Positions 40,120 to 48,907 of a DNA stretch of 64,000 nt are shown piece after piece. The notes below the pieces were generated by a model. That model saw only the letters and a list, made by a program, of their open reading frames with translations. It was not told the origin of the DNA and made no database searches. The position numbers and the translations under genes are program-made. Position 1 is the first letter of the stretch. Each line of letters begins with the position of its first letter. This DNA comes from a virus. The stretch covers positions 22,036 through 86,035 of the IMG/VR virus record IMGVR_UViG_3300028569_000023. One strand, written 5' to 3'.

Positions 40120-42147
40120 TTATACGCTTGTCGTCACTGCCCTAAATTTGATCTCTAAACTAGCGAATCCTGCGTAGTTTCCGCTTGTATATTGAACTTG
40201 TCCACCGGAGGTGATTTCGAAGTTAACAAGACTAGCGTCGCCTGTCGATTCGATAGACATAACGAAGTCAGATCCGCGTTGAATACCTAAAAGCTTAAAG
40301 GATTCAAATAGATCGGCTGCCGCATCGACTTTAACGCTGATAAGGGCGTCAAATGAACGGACTACAGCAGGGTTGAACGATAGACCAGTGACGTTCGCGG
40401 GTGAAGCTTGGTTATTAGAACCAGCGAATGAGGTTTCAGAGATGTCGCCAGGAGAACCGCCAGAACTCGCGAGATCTACGATAGTTTGAACTGTTACTTT
40501 CTTTAGAGCACCCGAATCGCTAGCATCTGCTACAAGGATTTCATCGCCTAAAGCAGCGGTAACTAGAGTAGCGTCTGAAGGATCTACTGTGAAAGTACGG
40601 TTAGCTGAAATATCGCCACCGCCAGAAAGACCGCCTCCTGCTGTTAAAGTAACAGAGGTATGGTCGATATGCTGATCCGCTACGTAATTTAATAACGAAT
40701 CGTGGTCGACTCCTGCTGGAAGTACTGTTGCCGAAATGCTATCAGCGGCATCATTATAAACTAAACTGACAGAAGTAGTATTGGTTAAAGTCGCACCTAC
40801 TGCATCATGTACCGCTTCGTCAAAATCGGAAATTTGACCACTAGCGATGACAATTGGAGTAGCGGAAACAGCGCTCACTCGTCCTTGAGCATCAGTAGTA
40901 ATACTCAACGTTTCACTGGCGCTACCCTCACTTCCGGGAGTACCAACGTTAGGCATGGAGATACTAACGTTACCGTCGATAGTTCCGCCGCCGCTTAATC
41001 CTGCTCCAGCACTGACTGAAATAGCAGAGTGGTCGATATGTTCGTTAGCTACATAGTTTTGTAATGCATCGTGATCGACGCCAGCAGGAAGAACCGTCGC
41101 TTCTATAGTTCCAGCGCCGTCGTTATATACGAGATCAACGGAAGAGGTATCGGTTAGAATAGCACCGACTGCATCCTGGGCACGTTCGTCGGTGAAATAA
41201 AGAGCAGTACCTTCTGCGATATCATCTGTATCTAGAACGACAACACCTTGCTGTCCGTTTACTGAAACAACAGAGTTAGAGTTTACTGATTTTTCCCAAA
41301 TAGCTCCGCTATAAAGAACCCAGTCACCGACTGCAAATGTAATGTTACCTGCTCCAAAGTCTTGAGTACCAGCTACACTTACTAGATATACGTCTCCAGA
41401 ATTACCTGTACCATTTACAAGAGTAGGAGTGTTGGTACTAGCATCGTATGTGCCTTTGAACTCCATAACAGTGTTCGGAAGTTGTGATGCAGGGATTTTA
41501 CCGCCAGCATCAAGAGTCGCGACACCGTTGTTTGCTCCCTTTTCGGAGTCATCGATTTTATCGTTTAATTGAGTTTGAATATCACTTGTAACACCGCCTA
41601 GATATTGGAATTCAGCATTACTGACTGATCCATCTGCTAGTTTAGAAGCATCGATAGCTGCTCCTGATTTGATATCAGCGTTTTCGATGTTAGTGATAGT
41701 GTTAGCATCAGCATCGATTGTTTTGTTAGTAAGGGTTACAGATGCTGAGTTCTTAGTGGCATCGCTTGTATTATCTACGTTACCTAATCCCACATCTGCT
41801 TTAACTAATCCTGTCGGAGAGTTAATCACAGGGGCAGTTAATGTTTTGTTAGTAAGAGTAGCAACCGCTGCATCTTTCGTAGCATCGCTTGTGTTATCTA
41901 CGTTACTTAACCCGACATCAGCTTTGACCAGTCCAGTAGGCGAACTGATAGCAGGTGCAGTTAGCGTTTTATTCGTAAGCGTTTGAGCAGAATCGGTGTT
42001 TACTACCTCGCGAGTTGCTGCTCCATCACGATATACAACTTTATCGCTCGTTGAGTTAAATCCAATGTCACCCTGTTCAGTTAGCGAGGGTGATGCTTTC
42101 GGTTCGATTTGAATCGAGTTCTTAAATTTCTTTGAATTGATTGCCAT
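40120..42147 (-). CDS. Tail-fibre-like protein with tandem TNKT repeats (675 aa)
   Basis: The N-terminal 60 residues (QIEPKASPSLTEQGDIGFN) are an attachment module of the same type as in the gene downstream. Residues about 55-150 hold near-perfect tandem units beginning with LTNKTLTAP and running through GLVKADVGLSNVDNTSDATK. Two further related blocks (DDIAEGTALYFTDERAQDAV; FDEAVHDAVGATLTNTTSV) each precede a PAGVDHDxLxNYV segment. The organisation is a trimeric fibre shaft of repeated units. It overlaps no gene; the next upstream starts 1 nt away. Confidence 0.7.
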   Translation of the reverse strand: MAINSKKFKNSIQIEPKASPSLTEQGDIGFNSTSDKVVYRDGAATREVVNTDSAQTLTNKTLTAPAISSPTGLVKADVGLSNVDNTSDATKDAAVATLTNKTLTAPVINSPTGLVKADVGLGNVDNTSDATKNSASVTLTNKTIDADANTITNIENADIKSGAAIDASKLADGSVSNAEFQYLGGVTSDIQTQLNDKIDDSEKGANNGVATLDAGGKIPASQLPNTVMEFKGTYDASTNTPTLVNGTGNSGDVYLVSVAGTQDFGAGNITFAVGDWVLYSGAIWEKSVNSNSVVSVNGQQGVVVLDTDDIAEGTALYFTDERAQDAVGAILTDTSSVDLVYNDGAGTIEATVLPAGVDHDALQNYVANEHIDHSAISVSAGAGLSGGGTIDGNVSISMPNVGTPGSEGSASETLSITTDAQGRVSAVSATPIVIASGQISDFDEAVHDAVGATLTNTTSVSLVYNDAADSISATVLPAGVDHDSLLNYVADQHIDHTSVTLTAGGGLSGGGDISANRTFTVDPSDATLVTAALGDEILVADASDSGALKKVTVQTIVDLASSGGSPGDISETSFAGSNNQASPANVTGLSFNPAVVRSFDALISVKVDAAADLFESFKLLGIQRGSDFVMSIESTGDASLVNFEITSGGQVQYTSGNYAGFASLEIKFRAVTTSV
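41690..41990 (-). repeat. Tandem TNKT repeats within a fibre gene
   Basis: Two near-identical units of about 40 codons (LTNKTLTAP...DNTSDATK) and a partial third lie in tandem inside the fibre gene. The DNA sequences differ at scattered, often synonymous sites, so the units are not fresh duplications. The boundaries are approximate. Confidence 0.65.
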
Positions 42148-42675
42148 TTAGTTTAAATTCCATTTCTTTATTTTATATTTGAAAGTACCTGATACGCCTA
42201 ATGCACTGCTAGAATATAATAGTCTTAAATTAGAACCGCTGATATCAGTAGAAAATGTGATACCAGTAGATCCTGTTGAACTATAATCTCCACCTAGGGC
42301 AGATGTTGTACCGTTTGTATTAATTTGAAGCTCTCCGTTTTCAGAAATACCGTTACGGAGAATTGAATATTCCAAAAAGACAGAGCTTTCTGAAACTTTA
42401 TTGAGAATAACTAGAGGCTGATCCGTTACCGAATCGCTAAGTGAAACTGAAGTCAGAGGAGCTTCACCTGACGATTGGTTAATCCAAGCCGAACCGCTCC
42501 ATGTAAAAATATTACCAGTATCTTGAGCTACGCGAGCATCGCCTACTGTATTACCGGATGCAGGGAGAGACGATTCGTTAGAGACAGATGATTTCCAAGA
42601 AACAGAACCGCCCGAACCTCCGGAATTACCCGTGAAGTCGAAATTACCCGTAAAGGGGTTAAAGATTAAACCCAT
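42148..42675 (-). CDS. Tail or fibre accessory protein (175 aa)
   Basis: Begins GLIFNPFTGNFDFTGNSGGS, a frequent opening of phage fibre-assembly or appendage proteins; the middle has NTVGDARVAQDTGNIFTW, another common fibre block. The C-terminus is beta-rich. Placed between two structural genes with 1-nt spacing to each. Function inferred from these blocks and context. Confidence 0.65.
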   Translation of the reverse strand: MGLIFNPFTGNFDFTGNSGGSGGSVSWKSSVSNESSLPASGNTVGDARVAQDTGNIFTWSGSAWINQSSGEAPLTSVSLSDSVTDQPLVILNKVSESSVFLEYSILRNGISENGELQINTNGTTSALGGDYSSTGSTGITFSTDISGSNLRLLYSSSALGVSGTFKYKIKKWNLN

Positions 42676-42944
42676 TATTCAATACGCTCCGTTGATAGGA
42701 AATCAGTACGATCTCCGTCTGTGTAGATGACTCTAAGTTTGTAGATTAGAATCTCTTCATCAAAGTATGAATAGTCTTCTGTGTCGTTTGCCACGTTTGT
42801 AGTAGTAATAGCTTTCTCGATTTTATGACCGACTTTAACGGTAATAAAAGATGAAGAAGTGAATGAGTTATCTTCTTCGTTGAAAGAAGCTTGTAAAGTC
42901 TGACCGAAGTCACGAGGTGATAGAATCTTTTTAGAATTAGCCAT
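42675..42944 (-). CDS. Small virion-region protein (89 aa)
   Basis: 89 residues, beta-rich and charged (FITVKVGHKIEKAITTTNV). Starts 3 nt after the stop of the upstream gene and ends 1 nt into the next. No family recognised. Confidence 0.55.
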   Translation of the reverse strand: MANSKKILSPRDFGQTLQASFNEEDNSFTSSSFITVKVGHKIEKAITTTNVANDTEDYSYFDEEILIYKLRVIYTDGDRTDFLSTERIE

Positions 42945-42947
42945 CGT

Positions 42948-43427
42948 TTAACTCTTTTGTAGCGCTTCCGCTGAATACGAAATAACGCCTTGGTAATTAG
43001 TTCCAACTAAAGACGTAGTACTGATTTGTACTTGTCCTTGATTAGTGACGTTAAAAGTTACTTCGGATGTAATATTACCTACATCATCTTCTCGTTGTAG
43101 TAACCAATTATTAGAATCGTCGTCAAATAGCATATTCAAACGACCTTTAGCTTCGGTAATATTAGAATCAGTAGAACGGAACACTGCGAATTCAATAGTA
43201 ACCGAGCGGACTTCTGTGGTAGAGAAACTAAGATTAGGTAAATCTAGGTTAGTATTTACATTATTGGGTAAAGTGAATACTTGAGGAGGGACATCAAATT
43301 CACCGATTGCGCTTTGTAATGCGAGTTCTACTGCTTCTGCGAACTGAATAACTGATTCTGACCAATCAGGGGAAGTGGCTGTATTCGGGAATTCTATAGG
43401 AGTACCGGAAATGGTAATTGTGGGCAT
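42948..43427 (-). CDS. Virion-region protein (159 aa)
   Basis: Starts 4 nt downstream of a late element (TAACAACTATC), with no ribosome site, so probably expressed from a near-leaderless message. Predicted beta-rich (TISGTPIEFPNTATSPDW; SVTIEFAVFRSTDSNITEA). Family not recognised; a tail appendage component by context. Confidence 0.55.
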   Translation of the reverse strand: MPTITISGTPIEFPNTATSPDWSESVIQFAEAVELALQSAIGEFDVPPQVFTLPNNVNTNLDLPNLSFSTTEVRSVTIEFAVFRSTDSNITEAKGRLNMLFDDDSNNWLLQREDDVGNITSEVTFNVTNQGQVQISTTSLVGTNYQGVISYSAEALQKS

Positions 43428-43430
43428 GAT

Positions 43431-43442
43431 GATAGTTGTTAA
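43431..43442 (-). promoter_or_regulatory. Late-promoter element TTAACAACTATC
   Basis: Last base C instead of A. Only 3 nt (ATC) separate its end from ATG 43427, the same geometry as at the endolysin. Confidence 0.65.
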
Positions 43443-43505
43443 AACTATAGGAATTATCAGTAGTTAGGTCGTAGTTTATAGACTAAAACGTATAAGTTCT
43501 TGAAA

Positions 43506-44357
43506 TTAGGCAAATTTCCAATAATACCCCTTGTATAGCGTTTTGTATTTAATAGCTTGTCCGATATTGGAGTTCTGGAACCCTTTCTCTTTCGCGTTAA
43601 GTGCCGAATCGAACTTTAGAACTTCTCCTGTTTCTGGATTATGAGCTTCGATAGGTTTTGAACGTTTTTCAGCTAAATGTTTCTTAGCATCAGGATTACT
43701 ATCGAAATACGCTTTAGCTCCTCGGCTCATCGCTTTTTTTCGAGTTTCGTAAGTTTGTTGGAACTCTTCAGGGCTTAGTTTTTTAAGCTGCGCTCTTTTT
43801 TTGAGGCGGATATTGCCGCACTCTTTACACATGCTATCGTAACCATTCCAACGTTTTCTATTCTTATAGAACGATGTTTCTAGAGGCTTATCGGATTTAC
43901 AATCTGAACAGTTTTGATATTGAATACCGTCAATAAGGAATGGTTTTTTCCGACAACTATCGGCTATTCTTTCAGTAAGACCCGGATTGCTCTGTAAAAG
44001 TAATAAGCGAGTTTCAGACATTTTACGCTTAGATTCTTTACTGAATCGGTATCCAGGAGATCCTTCGCCACCGTTCGTTAAATTAGTTAGATTAGAACCT
44101 TGTGCTCTATAATGAGCTATCCAGAACTGCTCGCGTTCTGATAAACCCTCGGGAGTTTGTAGAACTTCCAATACTGAAATCTCATAGATTAGACCTTTAG
44201 CTAATAACGTTTTAATCCAATTCACTTTATGACTTTTTGTTTTTAAGTTCTTAGCCTTAATATGTTCTTTAGGTCGAACTAGGCCGCATGATGACATTCC
44301 GATGTAGCGTATTTCTTTGGTTTCAGGATCGGTTAGTGCGTAGATAATGTATTTCAT
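43506..44357 (-). CDS. GIY-YIG homing endonuclease
   Basis: A 283-residue GIY-YIG nuclease. The N-terminal domain carries KYIIYALTDPETKEIRYIGM (the GIY and YIG strands), the catalytic Arg region VRPKEHIKA, and EREQFWIAHY with the metal-binding Glu, then NLTNGGEGSPGY. The C-terminal part has a Cys cluster (CSDCKSDKPLE; MCKECGN) and a NUMOD1-like module (DSALNAKEKGFQNSNIGQAI). It is a free-standing mobile gene inserted between the major capsid gene and the appendage genes, with its own late element upstream. Intact motifs suggest it is active. Confidence 0.88.
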   Translation of the reverse strand: MKYIIYALTDPETKEIRYIGMSSCGLVRPKEHIKAKNLKTKSHKVNWIKTLLAKGLIYEISVLEVLQTPEGLSEREQFWIAHYRAQGSNLTNLTNGGEGSPGYRFSKESKRKMSETRLLLLQSNPGLTERIADSCRKKPFLIDGIQYQNCSDCKSDKPLETSFYKNRKRWNGYDSMCKECGNIRLKKRAQLKKLSPEEFQQTYETRKKAMSRGAKAYFDSNPDAKKHLAEKRSKPIEAHNPETGEVLKFDSALNAKEKGFQNSNIGQAIKYKTLYKGYYWKFA

Positions 44358-44365
44358 AGATATAG

Positions 44366-44377
44366 TATAGTTGTTAA
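44366..44377 (-). promoter_or_regulatory. Late-promoter element TTAACAACTATA of the homing endonuclease
   Basis: Exact copy, 8 nt before ATG 44357, downstream of the capsid terminator. The 5' leader would be very short and has no ribosome site. Confidence 0.72.
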
Positions 44378-44413
44378 ATGCGGTAAAGTCAATCTTTATT
44401 TTGTTCGGAGATC

Positions 44414-44455
44414 AAAAAGAAACCCCCGAGAGTTTTTAACTCCCGAGGGTTTTTC
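44414..44455 (-). terminator. Bidirectional terminator after the major capsid gene
   Basis: CCCTCGGGAG and CTCTCGGGGG form a 10-bp stem with a 7-nt loop (44423-44449). A T-rich stretch lies on each side, so it can stop transcripts from both strands. On the minus strand it ends the scaffold-decoration-capsid unit. Confidence 0.85.
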
Positions 44456-44471
44456 TTAGTAAATACGGGTA

Positions 44472-45722
44472 TTAAGCGGCATTCACAATCGCATTGATCA
44501 AGGTATTTCTACCGGGAGCATTACAGAAGAGAGCCTGGTCGGACCACAGTCTGAGTTCATATCCAGCAGAGTTTTCTTGTTCACGGAAGAACTCACCGTC
44601 GAATCCAGGACGTTTGAAAGATACGTCTGAACTACCGACGCGCATGAAAGTTTCCATATCGAGGAGATAAGCATAACCTTCTTTAACGTAGATAGACTGT
44701 TCGATTTGCATTTCGCCGTTCTGAGAGTGGAAGATAAGCGATTTAGCGCCGTTTTCCATCTTAACAGGGGTGTATGAAGAATCATACTTACGAAGTGCAG
44801 CTTGATCGCTTAGAAGATCTGCCCAACCGCGAGGGTTAACAAGAACTAGAAGCTTAGAATCAAGACCTTTTTCAACAGAACGGGTTACTGCTTTTTGGAG
44901 TTTAGCGAAGCTAAGAGCGCCAGATGAAGCAGAGTAGGTGTTACCCTTCCAGAGTTCGTATTGAGCAGCATCGATGTTGAAGAGAGTGCTCGTGTTGGTG
45001 ATGATCTTGTGGATACCAGGGAACTCGTTGCCGTGAGCGCCACGGTGCCAGATGATATCAGTACTAACGACGCCAGCAGCCTGAGCGTCTGCATCAACAG
45101 TTACTACGCGGGTTTCCATGTTAACGCTGACAACTTTACATTGTAAACGAACAGTAGCGCCTGTAACGTCACGGATTTCAAGAGGCATGTCTTTTGAACC
45201 TGCCCAGATTCCGGGTGCCCATTCAGCAGTTTGGATGGTTATAGCAGTAGTGCTAGCAGAGCTAACAGCAGCGTAACCGACTTGGCCGTAGAGCATTTCG
45301 ATTTCTAGTTTCTTAGTGATAGAACGAAGCATGTTACCAACGAGGAACTTAGTAGCGTCCATGAATGCTTGTTTTCCACCTTGTGCAGCGCGTGAAGCGG
45401 CGGTGTAACCAAGAACTGAGCGCAAGAGAACGGGGTTTCCGCGAACTTGAGCATCTTTGATACTACCAGCGACAGGGGGTTGTAGGTTGAACGCGTCGTC
45501 ATCGCTAGAAGCGAAAGTAACGCCATGTTCCATACCTAGAACTACGGGTTGATGGAAGAGGTTTCCGGGTTGTTTGTCTTTGGAAAGGAACTTGATATCC
45601 TTCATGAGTTTAACGCCATCAGGAATTAGCTCTTTGAGTTTATCTGCGTATCCTTCTTTGAAGAAACCGTTAAGGGTTCCTACTGTGTTGTTCGGTGTTC
45701 CGAATGTATTTGGTCCAGCCAT
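44472..45722 (-). CDS. Major capsid protein
   Basis: A 416-residue protein at the position expected for the major capsid protein, right after scaffold and decoration genes and with a strong ribosome site (AAAGGAG). Characteristic elements include an N-terminal helix, KFLVGNMLRSITKKLEIEML (E-loop/spine region) and a C-terminal region FRVGSSDVSFKRPGFDGEFF-like, consistent with an HK97-type fold of the P22/N4-like branch. A terminator follows. No protease cleavage signal is obvious. Confidence 0.8.
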   Translation of the reverse strand: MAGPNTFGTPNNTVGTLNGFFKEGYADKLKELIPDGVKLMKDIKFLSKDKQPGNLFHQPVVLGMEHGVTFASSDDDAFNLQPPVAGSIKDAQVRGNPVLLRSVLGYTAASRAAQGGKQAFMDATKFLVGNMLRSITKKLEIEMLYGQVGYAAVSSASTTAITIQTAEWAPGIWAGSKDMPLEIRDVTGATVRLQCKVVSVNMETRVVTVDADAQAAGVVSTDIIWHRGAHGNEFPGIHKIITNTSTLFNIDAAQYELWKGNTYSASSGALSFAKLQKAVTRSVEKGLDSKLLVLVNPRGWADLLSDQAALRKYDSSYTPVKMENGAKSLIFHSQNGEMQIEQSIYVKEGYAYLLDMETFMRVGSSDVSFKRPGFDGEFFREQENSAGYELRLWSDQALFCNAPGRNTLINAIVNAA

Positions 45723-45745
45723 ATAATTTATTTATTCTCCTTTAA

Positions 45746-46042
45746 TTATTCTGCAATTACGTATTTGAGGATGATGCAATCAGCAGCGGTGAGTGCAGCA
45801 GCGAGAGTGAGAGCTACAGAGTTACCAGAAACAGCACGATCAGCAGCAGCGACGGGCGCAACGGTTCCCGCTGAGTCGTCGATGTGTAGAGCGGCGCGAA
45901 CTTCACTGATAGCTTCACCCAGGTTAACGGTAGCAACGAGGCCTGACACGGAAACGAGTTGAGCGTCGCCAAGTTTTACGCATACTTCTTGAACTTTTAG
46001 TTGAACTCCAAGAACTGCGTCATTTTTTGATTCGTATGACAT
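45746..46042 (-). CDS. Capsid decoration/stabilising-type protein (98 aa)
   Basis: A 98-residue, Ala/Val-rich beta protein (KVQEVCVKLGDAQLVSVSG; ALTLAAALTAADCIILKYV). Its place, between scaffold and major capsid, is typical of head decoration proteins. AAGGAA lies upstream of the ATG. Function inferred from context. Confidence 0.6.
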   Translation of the reverse strand: MSYESKNDAVLGVQLKVQEVCVKLGDAQLVSVSGLVATVNLGEAISEVRAALHIDDSAGTVAPVAAADRAVSGNSVALTLAAALTAADCIILKYVIAE

Positions 46043-46182
46043 ATTGTTTTATTCCTTTTTTATTTATTTACTAGTCTTTTAGTTCTTCGTTGTTTTCTTT
46101 TAGTTTGGTATTAGCGCCTACTTAAAGTAACGTTAAATCGCATTAAAGTACTCAGACGAATACATAAATGATTTTTGATACT

Positions 46183-46194
46183 TAGAGTTGTTAA
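46183..46194 (-). promoter_or_regulatory. Variant late-promoter element TTAACAACTCTA
   Basis: One mismatch (C for A) in the 182-nt gap between scaffold and decoration genes. It would give a leader of about 140 nt for the decoration-capsid unit. The rest of the gap shows no reading frame. Confidence 0.55.
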
Positions 46195-46224
46195 TTATCA
46201 TCTTGATAACTCCTTGTAATTATG

Positions 46225-47163
46225 TTAGAATCCGAAAAACTTCTTATAATCTAATGACTTATCTTCGGTTTTAGGAGACGACTCTTCACCGGATTTAGGC
46301 ATAACCTTGGGTTTTACTTGAGCTTTTGCTTTCTGGAGGTTCTTTTTACGGACGCGATCAAATGTATCACGTCCTACGTATTGCTCGATAAGTTCTTCGG
46401 GCATAACCGCAAACATCTGTTGAAGATCTGATTTCATCTCTTCGACTACAAGAGGTAGAACGTCTTCGGGAGTGATATCGATAGACTTACCGATTTTCTC
46501 GGCTTGATCTAGAGCTAGAAGCATATAATCTGCCATCTTCTTAACGACATAGGGGCTTTTAGGAAGTTGAGCACCTTCTAAAGCTTTAGTGAACAGCATA
46601 TCGTAACGTTCTACTTCTTGTTCGTGTAGTCGCTCCATATTACGAGCACGTTCTTCTTCTCTGTCCTGTTCCTGTTTAGCCTTAATGTCGGCTAGTTCTT
46701 TTTGAAGGGCTTCTTTTTCTAACTGTTCTGGTGATTTCTGAGCACGTTCGATCTCTTCTTCGATGATAGAAGCGGCTAGTTGTTTCATATCTAGACCGAA
46801 AAGATCACTTTCCAAGACAGCACGAGGGTTAGATTTAAGTTCTTGCATCAAGGACTTAATCTCTTTTTCTAACTGCGAATAAGATTGGCCGCGTTTTTGG
46901 GCCATTTTAGCTAGTTGAAGCTGACGGGTTAGATATTCGTCGTCGTCGAGATTAAACTCTTCTTCGATTTCTTCACCATCGACTTTAAGCTTAAGTTTCT
47001 TAAGACGCTTTTCGACGGCTTTTGTTTCAGCAGGAGCGGTTTCTTCCGAACCTTCTTCGCCTTGTGATTCTAATACTTCTGACTCTTGGGATTGCAACTC
47101 GGGGGCAGGACTTGCGTCTGGTGCTGACTGAGGCGCAGCATTACCTTGAACTGGATCTGACAT
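46225..47163 (-). CDS. Capsid scaffolding-type protein (312 aa)
   Basis: Acidic and coiled: an N-terminal Ser/Ala/Pro/Glu stretch, a central helix (EKEALQKELADIKAKQEQ) and a basic C-terminus (KKNLQKAKAQVKPKVMPKS). Lying just before the decoration and capsid genes, it has the composition of an internal scaffold. The start at 47163 (MSDPVQGN) has AAAGGAG and is preferred to an upstream in-frame start. Confidence 0.72.
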   Translation of the reverse strand: MSDPVQGNAAPQSAPDASPAPELQSQESEVLESQGEEGSEETAPAETKAVEKRLKKLKLKVDGEEIEEEFNLDDDEYLTRQLQLAKMAQKRGQSYSQLEKEIKSLMQELKSNPRAVLESDLFGLDMKQLAASIIEEEIERAQKSPEQLEKEALQKELADIKAKQEQDREEERARNMERLHEQEVERYDMLFTKALEGAQLPKSPYVVKKMADYMLLALDQAEKIGKSIDITPEDVLPLVVEEMKSDLQQMFAVMPEELIEQYVGRDTFDRVRKKNLQKAKAQVKPKVMPKSGEESSPKTEDKSLDYKKFFGF

Positions 47164-47230
47164 ATATTCTCCTTTTACCATCCTATACGGGTAGGTATTA
47201 TGTAAACGGTCCTGTTAAGGATACGTTATA

Positions 47231-47241
47231 TATAGTTGTTA
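47231..47241 (-). promoter_or_regulatory. Late-promoter element TAACAACTATA of the scaffold gene
   Basis: Exact core, overlapping the end of the upstream gene, about 68 nt before the scaffold ATG. It would drive scaffold expression. Confidence 0.7.
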
Positions 47242-48552
47242 TTTCATTAACTTACGTATCATCTGGAGACGAGCATCCTGCGATGATACTGGTTCTTTAT
47301 CTAGTCCCATGGTCGAGAGAAATGGCTCATCAGGTTTGGGTTTTAAAACAGGAGTACGTTTCGGTCGAGACATGACATTACCTTCAACGATAGCCTCGGC
47401 TGATGGAGGTAAACTTTTACCTTGAGACAATTCTTCCATGAAGATCTCTTTTAATTTAGAAGTAGGTTCAGGTGGATTATTCATGAACGCATCAACGGTT
47501 TGAGCTTGTGCTTTCTTTCTAGCGAATTCTTCTGCTAATTGGTTTTTAACAGTAGATTGTTCGTTTAGAATTTCTTTCTGAAAAGGGCTCAATAGCCTAT
47601 CGGCAGCATTACTTACTGCACGTTCTTGATTGATCTGCGCTTTAGACGGGGGTAGTTCTGTAGGTGTCGGTGAAATACCAGGGTTGGTGACTTCTTCTGT
47701 TAGCTTACCGAAATCGCCGATATCGTCAGCTTTAGCCGCAGCATCGTCTACGAATTGAGGATTATCCCATTGATCTCTTAATGCTTTAATGAAAGGAGTT
47801 TCAACCGTTAATCCTTTCTGTGCTATATTTTTAATACTACCCTGGAATCCCATAGGATCGATCTGAATAGGGGATCTCATTTTTCCACCAGATAGATGAT
47901 ACCAAGGGTCAGATGCGTCATTGATTTCACGAGAAGCGTCTTCGTAGTTTTGTAATCCTGTTTCTAACAATTCTCCACCTTTACCGATAGCATCAGTTGC
48001 GAACTTTTCGAGTAGTCCAGGAGTCGGCATGTTACCAGATGTATTAGCAAAAGAAGGAAGTGGAGCATCGACTTTACTGGCTAATTTTATATCAGATACA
48101 GTATCCGGTTGTTCGTTTATAGAGTTTAGGGTTTGAAACTTTTGTACATAAGGACTCGATTTATAGTCGCGAGATTGGATCTGTTCGGGAGATAAGTTAT
48201 GTCCCATATTCCAAGCATATGCTGCTTTTTCTTCATCTCCACCTGTTTTACCGAGTACCCGAGTGGCTAACGATTTAGCTAACTGTGTTTCTAATTCAGG
48301 GGACTGTTCAATAAAATCTTTAAGCTCATTAGGATCGAGTTCTTCTAGAAGATCGTAGATAGGTTGGTTTTTACCAGCAATTCTTTCTCTATTGATAATC
48401 TCTTTAATGGTGTTAGGCATTAGTCCGTATCTACCGATAGCAGAATGTCCGGTATGGATACCAGATTCGATTTCAGGATGATTGGTGTTTTCCCCCCCGG
48501 AAGACTCGATCTGTTCAATATTTTTTAAAAAAGAACTAATTTTTTCGTCCAT
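47239..48552 (-). CDS. Virion protein with N-terminal lytic-transglycosylase-like domain
   Basis: Residues 8-125 resemble a soluble lytic transglycosylase: IEQIESSGGENTNHPEI holds the catalytic-type Glu followed by SSG, and GRYGLMPNTIKEI the second block, then KAAYAWNMGHN. Such domains on virion proteins open peptidoglycan during DNA entry. The remaining 300 residues are charged, low-complexity helix with no domain recognised. Sits between structural genes on the late strand. Catalysis is inferred from these motifs. Confidence 0.7.
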   Translation of the reverse strand: MDEKISSFLKNIEQIESSGGENTNHPEIESGIHTGHSAIGRYGLMPNTIKEIINRERIAGKNQPIYDLLEELDPNELKDFIEQSPELETQLAKSLATRVLGKTGGDEEKAAYAWNMGHNLSPEQIQSRDYKSSPYVQKFQTLNSINEQPDTVSDIKLASKVDAPLPSFANTSGNMPTPGLLEKFATDAIGKGGELLETGLQNYEDASREINDASDPWYHLSGGKMRSPIQIDPMGFQGSIKNIAQKGLTVETPFIKALRDQWDNPQFVDDAAAKADDIGDFGKLTEEVTNPGISPTPTELPPSKAQINQERAVSNAADRLLSPFQKEILNEQSTVKNQLAEEFARKKAQAQTVDAFMNNPPEPTSKLKEIFMEELSQGKSLPPSAEAIVEGNVMSRPKRTPVLKPKPDEPFLSTMGLDKEPVSSQDARLQMIRKLMK

Positions 48553-48554
48553 TA

Positions 48555-48725
48555 TTAACCGCCTAGTAGAGTTTTAAGATTTTTAAATCTATCTTTTTTC
48601 TTTTTCTCTTCAGAATCTTCATTACGAAAGCCCTTTTCGAACGCTACTTGAGTATTAGCCCCGTATCCGGACTCTTCCGCGAACTTCTTTTTCTTTTTTT
48701 TATAGTCTGCCCATTTGTCTTCCAT
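48555..48725 (-). CDS. Small Lys-rich protein (56 aa)
   Basis: GAGG 6 nt before the ATG; the stop is 2 nt before the ATG of the transglycosylase-like gene. The product is dominated by Lys, Glu and Asn (DKWADYKKKKKFAEESGYG). It fills the space between two late genes. Function unknown. Confidence 0.6.
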   Translation of the reverse strand: MEDKWADYKKKKKKFAEESGYGANTQVAFEKGFRNEDSEEKKKKDRFKNLKTLLGG

Positions 48726-48727
48726 AA

Positions 48728-48907
48728 TTACCTCATTTGTATAATCAAATTGTCAATAAACTGTTTAAATTCAAGGTTGTAAATATAAGTTGTTAATCCT
48801 ATGTTTAACACAACTGATGTTGTTAATAAGATGTAAAATCCGTAGTGAGGTTTTTTAAACTGAACAATGCCTTTATTTCTAGACGGGGGGATTCGTAATT
48901 TTGCCAT
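48728..48907 (-). CDS. Small membrane protein (59 aa)
   Basis: A basic N-terminus (MAKLRIPPSRNKGIVQFKK) followed by a hydrophobic segment (YGFYILLTTSVVLNIGL) and a polar tail. It starts inside the end of the permuted peptidase gene (29-nt overlap) and ends 2 nt before the next start. Two late-element look-alikes lie within its coding sequence. Function unknown. Confidence 0.55.
   Translation of the reverse strand: MAKLRIPPSRNKGIVQFKKPHYGFYILLTTSVVLNIGLTTYIYNLEFKQFIDNLIIQMR

Noticed and set aside
48788-48826. Two look-alikes of the late element on the minus strand (TTAACAACTTATA and TTAACAACATC)
   Set aside because: Both lie inside the 59-residue membrane protein gene, differ from consensus in the last bases, and no gene starts at a matching distance.
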